This document shows positions 40,971 through 49,300 of a stretch of 55,942 bases of DNA, piece after piece. This DNA is from Theionarchaea archaeon. Lineage in GTDB: Archaea > Methanobacteriota_B > Thermococci > Methanofastidiosales > SZ-28-30. Location: the NCBI GenBank assembly GCA_018992685.1, contig JACVGT010000038.1:1-55942 (forward strand). The letters run 5' to 3'. The translations under genes were made by a program, and so were the position numbers. Positions within the stretch are counted from its first letter, which is position 1. Each line of letters begins with the position of its first letter. The notes under the pieces were generated by a model. It searched no databases and had not been told where the DNA came from. It saw only the letters and a program-made list of their open reading frames with translations.

Positions 40971-41020
40971 GACCTCGCGTGAGGCGGGCGTGCTGGCCAG
41001 GTCCTCTCGGGCGCAACATT
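40971..41020. other. GC-rich hairpin region before trkH
   Basis: GACCTCGCGTGAGG holds a CCTC-GCGT-GAGG hairpin, and AGGTC (40999-41003) can pair with GACCT (40971-40975). It is notably GC-rich and lies between the GNAT stop and the trkH SD, so it may be a terminator or leader structure. Confidence 0.35.
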
Positions 41021-41056
41021 CAAAAGTCTCCAGACGTCAAATGAAGAGGTGTCGCT

Positions 41057-42586
41057 ATGAATAGTAGGATCGTTGTCCTCCACAACATTCATGTCGTCTT
41101 CAACTTTCTGGGGTCCACATTCCTTGTACTGAGCGGCATCCTGCTCGTTCCTTTGCTGGTGGCAATCCTCACTGGCGAAATAGATGATGGTCTGATAGTG
41201 AGTGCCTTTGCGTGCCCTGCCGGGATATCCTTGGTCACAGGCGTCGTCTTGAGGAGCGTATTCAAGGGAGATCGGATTTCACCAGTTCAGGCTCTGTTTA
41301 TTTGTGCCCTTGGATGGCTGGGCTTTTCTGCTGTTGGCGCCATCCCTTATGTTATAGCGCTGGACCATTCGTATATTGACAGTGTATTTGAAGCAATGAG
41401 TGGATTCACCACCACAGGAATGACGTTGTTCACAGGACTGGATACCCTGCCAAGGACGATTCTGTTCTGGAGGAGTTTCACTCAGTTTCTGGGGGGTCTT
41501 GGTATTCTAACCTTCTTTCTGGCAATTACCTACCAGGGAGAGAGCTCTCATCAATTATTTGGAGCAGAATCTCACAAAATAGAAGTGCGTCGTCCTGTGC
41601 CTGGACTGGCCAATACCGTAACTATCCTGTGGAGTATCTACACGGGATTCACCATATGCATTGCGCTGGCTCTAATGGCAGCCGGAATGAGTCCTTTTGA
41701 TAGTGTGTGCCACAGTTTTACTACACTGTCTACGGGAGGGTTTTCTCCTCATGATGCAAGCATTGGGTACTACACCATGATTCATCATCCCCATTCAGTG
41801 GTAATCGAGTACATCTTGATTTTTGGAATGGTTCTTGGTGGAATCAACTTTCTGGTTCATTACCGCATCCTCAAGAAAGATGGTAGAGCATTGTGGGACA
41901 ATACTGAAATGAAATACTGGTGGGGATTTATCCTTCTATTCTGTCTCATAATCCTCGGAGAAAGGATACATGCTGTCTCTCTGGCAGAATTTCAAGGATT
42001 AGGGTCAATTGAAGAACATGTCAGGAAGATACTATTCCAGGTGACAGCTATCATCACAACCACTGGATTCTCCACAGTGGACATTGGGTCATCCTTCTTT
42101 GGAGAGGTGGCCAGGCAGCTTTTCCTGGTCCTGATGATGGTAGGAGGATGTGTAGGATCAACAGCGGGGGGATTCAAGGTGTTGCGGGTGGCAATCCTGA
42201 AGAACCTGATAGGACGGGAAGTGTTCCGATTGAGAACACCAAGACGTGCAATTTCCTCAGTGGTGATTGACGGTAAGCCAGTGAGCATTGACGAAATTCA
42301 GCGAGTCGGGGCGTTGTTTTTTGCGTGGATCGTCCTGATTGTGGTGGGAGGAGTTGTAACTACATTTCTCTCAGGGATTTCTGGATACGAATCTCTTTCA
42401 GGTATGTTCAGTGCTGTAGGAAACGTTGGACCTTCTTTTATTTCAGTACAGGTAATGGCATCATTCAACCCGCTGATTAAGATGGTGTACATAGGTGGAA
42501 TGCTGGCAGGTCGCCTGGAGATTCTACCTGTTCTTCTTCTGTTAAGTCCTCGAGCGTGGGGTTCAAAAGGAATGATGAGGAGGTAG
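41057..42586 (+). CDS. trkH: TrkH/KtrB-type potassium uptake channel subunit
   Basis: 509 aa, about ten to twelve membrane helices. The four P-loop filter turns are visible: SGFTTTGMTLF, TTLSTGGFSPH, ITTTGFSTVDIG and AVGNVGPSF, each with the filter glycine. The structure is a Trk/Ktr K+ transporter that needs an RCK-domain regulator, supplied by trkA next (4 bp gap). SD GAGGTGTC precedes ATG 41057. Confidence 0.95.
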   Translation: MNSRIVVLHNIHVVFNFLGSTFLVLSGILLVPLLVAILTGEIDDGLIVSAFACPAGISLVTGVVLRSVFKGDRISPVQALFICALGWLGFSAVGAIPYVIALDHSYIDSVFEAMSGFTTTGMTLFTGLDTLPRTILFWRSFTQFLGGLGILTFFLAITYQGESSHQLFGAESHKIEVRRPVPGLANTVTILWSIYTGFTICIALALMAAGMSPFDSVCHSFTTLSTGGFSPHDASIGYYTMIHHPHSVVIEYILIFGMVLGGINFLVHYRILKKDGRALWDNTEMKYWWGFILLFCLIILGERIHAVSLAEFQGLGSIEEHVRKILFQVTAIITTTGFSTVDIGSSFFGEVARQLFLVLMMVGGCVGSTAGGFKVLRVAILKNLIGREVFRLRTPRRAISSVVIDGKPVSIDEIQRVGALFFAWIVLIVVGGVVTTFLSGISGYESLSGMFSAVGNVGPSFISVQVMASFNPLIKMVYIGGMLAGRLEILPVLLLLSPRAWGSKGMMRR

Positions 42587-42590
42587 TTTT

Positions 42591-43265
42591 ATGTTTGTGA
42601 TTGTTGCAGGCGCAGGTATAATTGGGAAGGAAATAATCAAGATCTTGGTAGAGAATAAGCATGATGTCGTGGTTATCGATAGAGACAGGGAGGTCTGTGA
42701 AATGTTGTATGCTGAAACTGGGGCAATGACCATTCATGGAAATGCCACAGACATCCGGGTTCTGGAGGAAGCAGGTGCAGTTCAATCTGATGCCATCGTG
42801 TGTCTCTTACACAGTCATGCTGACAACATTGCGTGTTCACTGCTGGCCAAGAGCCTGGGCATTCCGAGAATCATTGCACGATTGAGAGATCCTCGATATG
42901 AGCAGGCGTATCTGGAAGCAGGGGTCACTACCATTGCTAGTGTTGCTGATTTGTTGATAAACAGGATTATCATGGGAGTGGAGCAGCCCAAGGTAAAGCG
43001 GATCATGTCCCTGAGCGGTGGAGCAGAAATTTATGCTGTTAATATACCGAAAAAGGTACGCATTGCTGGAATGAAGATTAAAGAGGTAACAGGTCAATCT
43101 AAGTTCCCTAAAGAAGTCGTTTTCATGGGTATCTATGATGAACATGACGGAACATTTCTGATCCCCAGAGGAGATCACGTCATGCAACCCGGGTACACGG
43201 TGTTTCTGGTTTCGAAGCCAGAAGACATGAGAAGAGCCACCGACATTCTGACTGAGGAGAAGTAG
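42591..43265 (+). CDS. trkA: TrkA potassium-uptake regulatory protein
   Basis: 224 aa. One RCK_N Rossmann domain (VIVAGAGIIGKEIIKILVEN, with VIDRDREVCEML and IIARLRDPRYEQAYLEAG) and an RCK_C domain (VYAVNIPKKVRIAGMKIKEV). It binds NAD(H) or ATP/ADP and gates TrkH. SD GAGGAGGTAGTTTT precedes ATG 42591, and it is directly after trkH. Confidence 0.95.
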   Translation: MFVIVAGAGIIGKEIIKILVENKHDVVVIDRDREVCEMLYAETGAMTIHGNATDIRVLEEAGAVQSDAIVCLLHSHADNIACSLLAKSLGIPRIIARLRDPRYEQAYLEAGVTTIASVADLLINRIIMGVEQPKVKRIMSLSGGAEIYAVNIPKKVRIAGMKIKEVTGQSKFPKEVVFMGIYDEHDGTFLIPRGDHVMQPGYTVFLVSKPEDMRRATDILTEEK

Positions 43266-43269
43266 GATG

Positions 43270-43488
43270 GGTCATGAATGTGATGTGTCGGACAATGAAG
43301 AACTTCACCTTTTCGGAGAGAATTTTTCCCAGACCCTTTTTGATTATTGAGAAACCAGTATCTATAAAGCAAGGAGGGCCTGTTTTGGAGCTTTCCTTCT
43401 TTTGGAAGGTCTTTCCTTCGATCCCTTTCGGGTTCGAATTCCGCTCGCATCGACACGAAGTCTCTGCGTGCACTCCTCACAGACCCAT
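43270..43488 (-). ncRNA. Candidate structured noncoding RNA after trkA
   Basis: A strong promoter (ACCGAAAGA then TTTATATAT, minus; 43507-43526) predicts transcription from about 43488 toward 43270, where no gene starts: the first AUG gives three codons. The segment is GC-rich and shows three helices. First, GTCTGTG pairs with GCAGAGAC. Second, a hairpin has TTCGA-A-CCC, a GAAA tetraloop and GGG-A-TCGAA (43438-43417). Third, GAAGG-AAAGA-CCTTC. A GNRA-capped hairpin is hard to obtain by chance. The 3' end is not defined. RNase P or SRP RNA should be tested for, though I cannot match their conserved cores. Confidence 0.5.
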
Positions 43489-43506
43489 CCTTTATATCTC
43501 GCCTCA

Positions 43507-43526
43507 ATATATAAATCTTTCGGTTC
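43507..43526 (-). promoter_or_regulatory. Strong BRE/TATA promoter of the candidate ncRNA
   Basis: Minus-strand ACCGAAAGA-TTTATATAT. Same promoter type as at 20443-20459. Confidence 0.6.
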
Positions 43527-43723
43527 AATCCTGTTAGAGTTAATTAATAGTAAAAAGAAATTTCCACTGGAACTTTCCTGGCTATTGCTGTATGTAAGTA
43601 GAACTAATTTGAATAATCTTTCATTATTCCTATCTTCGATCGCATTATCACAGAAATGTCTTTTTAAACAGCAAAAAGATGAGCTCCTCCCATTTTTTTT
43701 CTAATCTTTGGAGGTGCAGAAAG
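43527..43723. other. Intergenic, AT-rich
   Basis: Nothing else recognised apart from the SD (GGAGGTG, 43710-43716) of the microprotein gene. Confidence 0.35.
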
Positions 43724-43840
43724 ATGGTTTTAACCCATGAGTTGGGATGGCTCAACTCGTGGGTTTGTGTCAGCAAGCGACAAGGAAGAGGTAAGAAAGA
43801 AAAAAGAATACAGGCTCTCAGAACTCCTTCCACTTGGTAA
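43724..43840 (+). CDS. Microprotein, 38 aa, with a hairpin in its coding sequence
   Basis: ATG 43724 lies seven bases after a perfect SD GGAGGTG. The product is MVLTHELGWLNSWVCVSKRQ and a basic tail (GRGKKEKRIQALRTPSTW). The first codons also form a 13-bp hairpin (43732-43765), so translation start could be regulated by RNA folding. Its 3' end overlaps the end of the convergent permease gene (43818) by 23 bp. Unknown family. Confidence 0.45.
   Translation: MVLTHELGWLNSWVCVSKRQGRGKKEKRIQALRTPSTW
43732..43765. repeat. 13-bp inverted repeat
   Basis: AACCCATGAGTTG (43732-43744) and CAACTCGTGGGTT (43753-43765) pair over 13 positions with one G-T, around an 8-nt loop. Similar hairpins mark IS200/IS605 ends, but no transposase is present; it may also be an RNA hairpin in the microprotein mRNA. 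Confidence 0.6.
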
Positions 43841-45077
43841 TCTTCACCGCGATGACCATCATTACCGCTGCAAAGCACCCCAACACCACAAACCCCATGC
43901 CTGCATTTCCAGGATTTTTATACACCATAATCTGCAAAAGTCCATCGTGGAAGTAGTGGAGAGGAAGCACCCTGGCCACTTCCTGCAGATAGTCCGGCAT
44001 CTGTTCAATAGGCCAGAACGCACCAGACAAGAACATCATGGGAAAGGCAATTGCATTACCTGCACCTGAAGCAGCTTCCACATCCTTAATTACACCTCCC
44101 AGAACCATGCCGACACTGCAGAATGCCACAGCACCCACAAAAACCAACGACAACGCGTATGCATCCGGCACGAGCCTCACATCAAAAACGACCCAGCCCA
44201 AGGCAATCATCACTCCGGTGAGAATAAATGCCAGCACTGTTTGCTCAAGCACATTCCCCAGAATCCAACTGGTCTTGGGCAAAGGAGTTGCTGCCAGCCG
44301 TTTCACCTGGCCGTTCCTCCGGTATTCAGATATGGTAGAGGTGGCCCCAATGACCCCATTGGTCATGATAAATGCTGCAATAAATCCGGGTAGAAAGTAG
44401 TCTACTACCTTCAGCGTTCTCTGCTCCAGAGGCATGCCCTCAAGAGCAAGGACTTCCTCACTTCCGAGCAGTCCATTGCTGAAAGCATTTGCCACTCCAT
44501 GAATGATTCCCAGTAAAGCAGGAGCTGCCATATCTTGTTCATCCATCCACAGCACCAGCTGAGGACTTTCTCCTCCTTGACCCCCCAGCACGCTCTGTAG
44601 TGCCAATTCCCCTCTCTGTATCCCTTCAACATCCTCAGGACTCATGTACGCTGCAAATTCCTTTCCAACAAACTCAAGCGTGTTCACTGTTACTTTAACC
44701 TGCACAGACACTTTTTTCCTGGCCGCCTGTTCATGAAACCCTTCGGGAATCACCAGGATTCTGTACCTGAACGAAAAAGAAGGATTCATCTTTACATATT
44801 CCTTGATGTCCACGTCGTGCTCCAAGCTCCTCATGTCAAAAGCACCAGTAGCCCTTACAGCCTCCACGAATCCTTGGGACAGTTCGGTGGGGTTGCCCTT
44901 GCTATCCACGTCCATGTTTTGGACGAAGAGAACATACTGACTGGTTCCCCCTCCCCCGAACACGGTGCTGAAAATGAACAAGAGCATGATGGGGAACAAA
45001 AATGAGAAGAAAATGCCTGCTTTACTCCTCATCCAGCTTTTCAACAAAGCGGAAAACACTGCTACAACTCCTGTCAT
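43818..45077 (-). CDS. ABC-2-type exporter permease
   Basis: 419 aa. An N-terminal helix (IFFSFLFPIMLLFIFSTVFG) is followed by a large extracellular domain with conserved IPEGFHEQAARKKVSVQVKV, then about five C-terminal helices (FIAAFIMTNGVIGATSTISE, VLEQTVLAFILTGVMIALGW, ALSLVFVGAVAFCSVGMVLG, AIAFPMMFLSGAFWPIEQMP). This is the ABC-2 fold for drugs, lipids or glycans. ATG 45077 overlaps the end of the ATPase gene (ATGA, 4 bp). Confidence 0.88.
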   Translation of the reverse strand: MTGVVAVFSALLKSWMRSKAGIFFSFLFPIMLLFIFSTVFGGGGTSQYVLFVQNMDVDSKGNPTELSQGFVEAVRATGAFDMRSLEHDVDIKEYVKMNPSFSFRYRILVIPEGFHEQAARKKVSVQVKVTVNTLEFVGKEFAAYMSPEDVEGIQRGELALQSVLGGQGGESPQLVLWMDEQDMAAPALLGIIHGVANAFSNGLLGSEEVLALEGMPLEQRTLKVVDYFLPGFIAAFIMTNGVIGATSTISEYRRNGQVKRLAATPLPKTSWILGNVLEQTVLAFILTGVMIALGWVVFDVRLVPDAYALSLVFVGAVAFCSVGMVLGGVIKDVEAASGAGNAIAFPMMFLSGAFWPIEQMPDYLQEVARVLPLHYFHDGLLQIMVYKNPGNAGMGFVVLGCFAAVMMVIAVKITKWKEF

Positions 45078-45997
45078 ATCAATTCACCTCGCTCGTCAAC
45101 CCGTCCACCCGCCAGCCGGGAAAACACATTGTCCATGCTGGGCTCGACAATGTCCAGATGGTATTTCTCATCCTGCCCGTACAAGGCGGCCAGAGTCCTT
45201 CCCACCTGAATCCTGTCATGGAAAACACCTTCAATGCTGCTGTCTTCTCTGACTACTTTCTGTGCAGTCTCCATCAGAACCCTCTCAATCTCATCATTGT
45301 AGGGGGATACTCTGATCCTGATTCCTCCACCATAGGCAGAGATCAGCTCGTCAACACTTCCCTGGGCAATAATCTCTCCACCATAGATGACTGCTGCTCG
45401 ATCACTCAGCTGCTCCACTTCCTCCATGTAGTGTGAGGTCAAGACCACGGTCTTCCCCATGCTCCTCAATCTCCTGATGACGTCCCATGTCTCCTTTCTG
45501 GCCTGGGGATCAAGCCCAGTAGTGGGTTCATCCAGGAACAAGAGGACGGGGTTACTGATAAGTGCCATACAGATTCCTGCTCGTCTCTTCATTCCTCCAG
45601 ACAGTGATTCAAACCGTCTGTCTCTAGCTTCCCACATTCCCAGTTCTTCAAGGACGCTGCGCAAATCAGGGTCTACCTGATAAATGCGGGCAATCAATTC
45701 CACATTCTCTCTTACCGTCAGTCTCTCAAAAGCACTGAAATCCTGGGGCATGGCCCCGATCCGTTTCTTGATTTCCTTCTCATCATGGGTAACATCATAT
45801 CCTAAAACAGAGGCCTTTCCGCTGGTGGGTGTCCTCAGACATTCCAGAATTTCCACAGTGGTGGTCTTACCTGCACCATTTGGCCCCACCAGGGAGAAAA
45901 TCTCTCCTTCCTTGACGGTGAATGAGATACTATTCACTGCGACTACGGGTTTGTAGGTTTTTACCAGATTTTCAACTCGTATAACTTCTTCAGGCAT
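45074..45997 (-). CDS. ABC exporter ATPase
   Basis: 307 aa. Walker A GPNGAGKTTT (near 39-48), the Q-loop (GAMPQDFSAF), signature LSGGMKRRAG, Walker B LLFLDEPTTG and switch His (LTSHYME) are intact. A C-terminal extension (RVSPYNDEIERVLMETAQKV onward) resembles the DrrA-like C-terminal region. SD AAGGAGATGATACATT precedes ATG 45997. With the overlapping permease it forms a complete exporter; the cargo cannot be named. Confidence 0.93.
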   Translation of the reverse strand: MPEEVIRVENLVKTYKPVVAVNSISFTVKEGEIFSLVGPNGAGKTTTVEILECLRTPTSGKASVLGYDVTHDEKEIKKRIGAMPQDFSAFERLTVRENVELIARIYQVDPDLRSVLEELGMWEARDRRFESLSGGMKRRAGICMALISNPVLLFLDEPTTGLDPQARKETWDVIRRLRSMGKTVVLTSHYMEEVEQLSDRAAVIYGGEIIAQGSVDELISAYGGGIRIRVSPYNDEIERVLMETAQKVVREDSSIEGVFHDRIQVGRTLAALYGQDEKYHLDIVEPSMDNVFSRLAGGRVDERGELI

Positions 45998-46183
45998 AAT
46001 GTATCATCTCCTTGGCCAATTGAACTCCTACGCTCCTCTTCATTTCAGATTACCAGTCCATTTGTTCGGGTGGATTACACTTTATAAACTCTCTGCCCGA
46101 GGCTGAGGCCGAGCCCGAGCTCATGTTGCACCCTTTTTCCTGCTCCCTTCAATTAGAGTTTCATGACCGAGAGCGGAATGATT

Positions 46184-47077
46184 TCATATGCGTCGTGCAG
46201 AAAGTAGTCCATCCTCCTCACACACATCGGCCAGATTCTCCTTTTGCAGGATTTTCAAGTAGTCGAAACACTCAGCCAATGCTAATAGGATCTCTGATGC
46301 ACGTATTTCACCGAACACTGCCTTTGTTATCTCAGCCAGGGATTGTGGCGCTTCTTGGAGTGAACGTATGACAGTTAGGCGTCTCTGTTCGTGTTCTCTG
46401 AGAATGGTTTGTATTCTTCTGGCATGGTCTTCAATGATTACCCCATGCCCAGGAAAGACCTTTTTGACATCCAGCTGAGAGAGAGTATGCAGTGATCGTT
46501 GATATGCTTCAAGTCCACATCTCTTGTCAAAGACTGCATGAATACTGGGATTGGTTGAAATGGTGGGAAGCAACGTGTCTCCTGCATACATGATATCCCC
46601 CAGGACAAAGCAGCAGCTCCCCCCTGTATGGCCCGGAGTGTGGATCACCTCCATCGCACCCTGTTCAGTCATGATGATGTCTTTCAACGGCTCGGCAGGA
46701 CAGCTTTCCCCATATGTGCTCAATCCACGGTAATATTCCTCAAAATGGGATATCAACTTTCTGGATAGTCCGCTCTTCCTCAGAAAATCTGAGTATCTCC
46801 ATGATTTCTTTTCCAGTTCAGTTCTATAGGCTGAAACTGATAGAAGATCATTTTCATGAACAAATACTGTGCAGTCGGTCTTCTCCTTAAGATAATATGC
46901 CAGCCCATGGTGATCAACATGTCCATGGGTGATTACAACGTTTGCTATCGAACTCAGATTGATCTGGTTCAGAATCTTCAATGCTTCAGGAGTTTTTGGC
47001 CCTGTGTCTATCAGTGTGTCTCCTACCAGATATAGGTTAACATTTCCCACGGCAAATGGAGTAGGGACTTCTATCAT
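46184..47077 (-). CDS. MBL-fold hydrolase (LACTB2-like) with C-terminal winged helix
   Basis: 297 aa. Zinc-binding HxHxDH (VITHGHVDHHG, near 50-60), HTPGHTGGSC, MYAGDTLL and VFPGHGVII are all present. A C-terminal winged-helix-like stretch (SLAEITKAVFGEIRASEILL) as in LACTB2 and related nucleases/hydrolases follows. RNA nuclease or thioester hydrolase are both possible from the family. Leaderless by ATCTTTAAGAG (minus, about 47104). Confidence 0.88.
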   Translation of the reverse strand: MIEVPTPFAVGNVNLYLVGDTLIDTGPKTPEALKILNQINLSSIANVVITHGHVDHHGLAYYLKEKTDCTVFVHENDLLSVSAYRTELEKKSWRYSDFLRKSGLSRKLISHFEEYYRGLSTYGESCPAEPLKDIIMTEQGAMEVIHTPGHTGGSCCFVLGDIMYAGDTLLPTISTNPSIHAVFDKRCGLEAYQRSLHTLSQLDVKKVFPGHGVIIEDHARRIQTILREHEQRRLTVIRSLQEAPQSLAEITKAVFGEIRASEILLALAECFDYLKILQKENLADVCEEDGLLSARRI

Positions 47078-47176
47078 CGGCAGACGTTATCCATTTCACT
47101 CTTAAAGATAGCGTTCTCACCGTGGTCGAGGAAATGTGGCAACTCATGTATCCCCTGAATCTGAAGAGTCAATTCC
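47078..47176. other. Intergenic promoter region
   Basis: Holds the TATA box of the MBL gene (ATCTTTAAGAG, minus, about 47104). A longer plus-strand frame across 47122-47529 has no start signal and includes the repeat, so it is not called. Confidence 0.3.
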
Positions 47177-47228
47177 GAATTATCCACCGAATTTCGAATG
47201 CCTTTGCTCAGACTATCGTGGATAATTC
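47177..47228. repeat. Inverted repeat with the dispersed-repeat core
   Basis: GAATTATCCAC (47177-47187) and GTGGATAATTC (47218-47228) are a perfect 11-bp inverted repeat 30 bp apart. The left arm continues CGAATTTCGAAT as in the other dispersed copies (7129-7149, 31956-31976). This is the only copy with both arms in full, so it may show the complete unit. Confidence 0.65.
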
Positions 47229-47410
47229 AAGGCAAAGCGGGAATGTCGCAGGATCTCTTCGATTCTATGATACACTTCGTGAGCCCACAAAAATAGAAAA
47301 CGAGAAGAGGACCAGAGTCCTCTACACCCTCTTCTCTTTCATTCTCAATTCATCTTCTATTCGCGTTTTCGCAAGCAGATACAGCTCGTGCATGTATAAC
47401 CACCTCATCC

Positions 47411-47456
47411 TTAAGTACATAAAGGTAGTATATAAACATTACGGTCATGTACTTAA
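47411..47456. promoter_or_regulatory. TATA box framed by a 10-bp inverted repeat
   Basis: TTAAGTACAT (47411-47420) and ATGTACTTAA (47447-47456) flank the TATA box GTATATAAAC (47428-47437). The TATA box puts transcription at 47460, the ATG of the next gene. A dimeric regulator bound to both arms would cover the promoter. Confidence 0.65.
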
Positions 47457-47459
47457 AAT

Positions 47460-47558
47460 ATGTCAGAACATACTTTTTATACACTACAAGACGACAAACT
47501 TCAAAATGATATGGTCCAAGACTACATAGAAATGTACTTCAGAAGCTCGGGCGTCTAG
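47460..47558 (+). CDS. Microprotein, 32 aa, leaderless, unknown
   Basis: ATG 47460 falls at the transcription start set by the TATA box, so the mRNA is leaderless. The product is MSEHTFYTLQDDKLQNDMVQ and a helix-like end (DYIEMYFRSSGV), acidic and without Cys or membrane segment. The promoter is framed by a perfect inverted repeat. No family recognised; a regulated small protein is the reading. Confidence 0.5.
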   Translation: MSEHTFYTLQDDKLQNDMVQDYIEMYFRSSGV

Positions 47559-47625
47559 GCTTCCACGGGTTACAGGCTTTCCACAACCTGCTGACGTGAA
47601 AGAAAAGGGGAACAAAAAAGGAAAA

Positions 47626-48840
47626 TTAGAGAGGGAATATTTTCTTGTAGTCGATTTCTGTCTTTTTTCCCTGTTCATCAATACGTTCGATTACGAAGGG
47701 TAATTCACCCTTGCCCGTTGACTGCAGGGCTTTTGCTGCCAGGCTCAGCACTTCCAGGGGATTGACACAGGCTTCCGGAGGTGAGACTCCTTTCTTGGGA
47801 ATCTTCCCCTGTGCCATGAGAGTTGCCCCAATGGCAGCAGGTATTCCTGTCCCTTCTCCCATTCCCTGGCCACGGGAACCCAGGGCAAAGATGTACTTTT
47901 CCTTCTTACCTTCACGTTCTCCTCCGACAACTATCTTCAAGCTCCCCATTGGTTCTGTGAAGCCTGCATTCTTCAGCAACTGTTCTCTCTGGGACAGAAT
48001 GAAAGCAACTGCAAAGTCCAATGGCACAACACGCCCACCATTCACTGTAATGGGTTCTTCACCGGTAATACCCAGTCTGACAACCCCTTTAATAAGCTCT
48101 GCATACCCCGGAGGCAGAACAAGCCCCAGGTTGGTCACACGCTGAACCCCTGTAATGTGCTGCGGTAGGGTAATGGTCTCTGGATGCGGATATGCATATA
48201 CGCGATATGTGCCAACACCCGGGAATTCACACTCTTCCTCCAGGGCCTGGCCACTCTCTTCAAACAGTCTCACATACTGAAGGGCGCCATTGAGAAACAC
48301 GGGGATCTCCATTTTCATGGAATGTATCCTGTGCTTCACCACCGCAGCTCCTTCTGTTTCCTCACCTCCATGAGCATGGTAGATATCAACTGATTTAATG
48401 TCAAAGAAATTCTCGCAGAACTTGACTAATACGTTGGCCAGTCCAGGTGAGCTCCCCATACCGATGAGTGCAGAGACATCGTTTTGGATTGCCTTCTGAT
48501 GGAGCTCCAGTTGCTCTATCGTTGCATCCAGATCATCACACACGTCCACATAATTGACTCCTTCTTCTATGGCTGCTGTGAGAATGGGTGGTCCATACTT
48601 GTAGAAAGGACCGACACAGTTGAGGACCACATCTGAACCTTTCATGACATCTCGCAGTTGTTCAGGGTCTTCAGCATTACACTTGACACAGAGCGTCTCA
48701 CACGAACACGTATCAGCTACATTTTCTGCATAGTGTATGTTGATGTCGCCAACGGTAATGGTATCAAATACTCCTAGAGCATCGAGTGTTTTTATGGCAG
48801 TGGTTCCTACTGTACCACAGCCTAGAACAGCAACCTGCAT
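47626..48840 (-). CDS. Saccharopine-dehydrogenase-family protein
   Basis: 404 aa from ATG 48840, with GGTGATGTT just before it. Rossmann start MQVAVLGCGTVG, VVLNCVGPFYKYGPPILTAA, EGVNYVDVCDD and a GMGSSPGLANVL loop are typical of the saccharopine dehydrogenase/L-lysine-biosynthesis-like family (also carboxynorspermidine dehydrogenase). In archaea such proteins take part in polyamine or lysine-type metabolism; the exact substrate is open. A TATA box (AAGCTTATATCG, minus, about 48870) lies upstream. Confidence 0.75.
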   Translation of the reverse strand: MQVAVLGCGTVGTTAIKTLDALGVFDTITVGDINIHYAENVADTCSCETLCVKCNAEDPEQLRDVMKGSDVVLNCVGPFYKYGPPILTAAIEEGVNYVDVCDDLDATIEQLELHQKAIQNDVSALIGMGSSPGLANVLVKFCENFFDIKSVDIYHAHGGEETEGAAVVKHRIHSMKMEIPVFLNGALQYVRLFEESGQALEEECEFPGVGTYRVYAYPHPETITLPQHITGVQRVTNLGLVLPPGYAELIKGVVRLGITGEEPITVNGGRVVPLDFAVAFILSQREQLLKNAGFTEPMGSLKIVVGGEREGKKEKYIFALGSRGQGMGEGTGIPAAIGATLMAQGKIPKKGVSPPEACVNPLEVLSLAAKALQSTGKGELPFVIERIDEQGKKTEIDYKKIFPL

Positions 48841-48864
48841 AACATCACCGATCCCATTTGACAT

Positions 48865-49300
48865 GTTACGATATAAGCTTTTTGCGCCGTAGCGAAATTT
48901 TTTCTAGCTGGTTCCAGAAGCTTCTTCCCAATATGTTGCCTGATTGCAGATACATCTGAATCCTGATTTCCTTGTTGAATTCTCCACGGTGTTACACGTA
49001 TGGTTCAATGCAGACCATTCGATCCAGTTCAGAAAGAGTCTCGGCCTCAGGAATAGGTGTAGTGCTGAACAAATCTACTTCGTGGGAGGGAAAAAATTCA
49101 TGGTGGCAACTTGATTCATCAGATAACCCAATTTTCTCGATTTACCCTTTATTTTTTTGTCATACACAGGCGTCTCAGGCAAAATAAGGGCAGTATTTTT
49201 ACATTTCACAAAGATGGTTCAGAGATAATTCTCCATCTGTACTCGAAAGGGCGGCCCTAATCTTCAAAGAGAATGCAACCATAAGAAGAGTCCTCTCAAT
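48865..49300. other. Intergenic without recognised gene
   Basis: Apart from the minus-strand TATA box for the saccharopine-family gene (about 48868-48880), nothing convincing. T-rich segments (49149-49157) may end transcripts. A plus frame at 48972-49187 has no start signals. Confidence 0.35.

Noticed and set aside
43417-43460. tRNA-like T-loop (GGGTTCGAATTCC on the plus strand)
   Set aside because: T-stem pairing fails at two positions and no acceptor, D or anticodon arm can be found; the sequence forms a hairpin on the minus strand instead.
43175-43528. Minus-strand frames across the trkA 3' flank
   Set aside because: The start codons lie upstream of or away from the predicted transcription start and composition is not protein-like; a structured RNA explains the region better.
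47122-47529. Plus-strand frame of 135 aa
   Set aside because: It spans the dispersed repeat, the inverted-repeat promoter and the microprotein start, has no start signal, and has no protein-like pattern.
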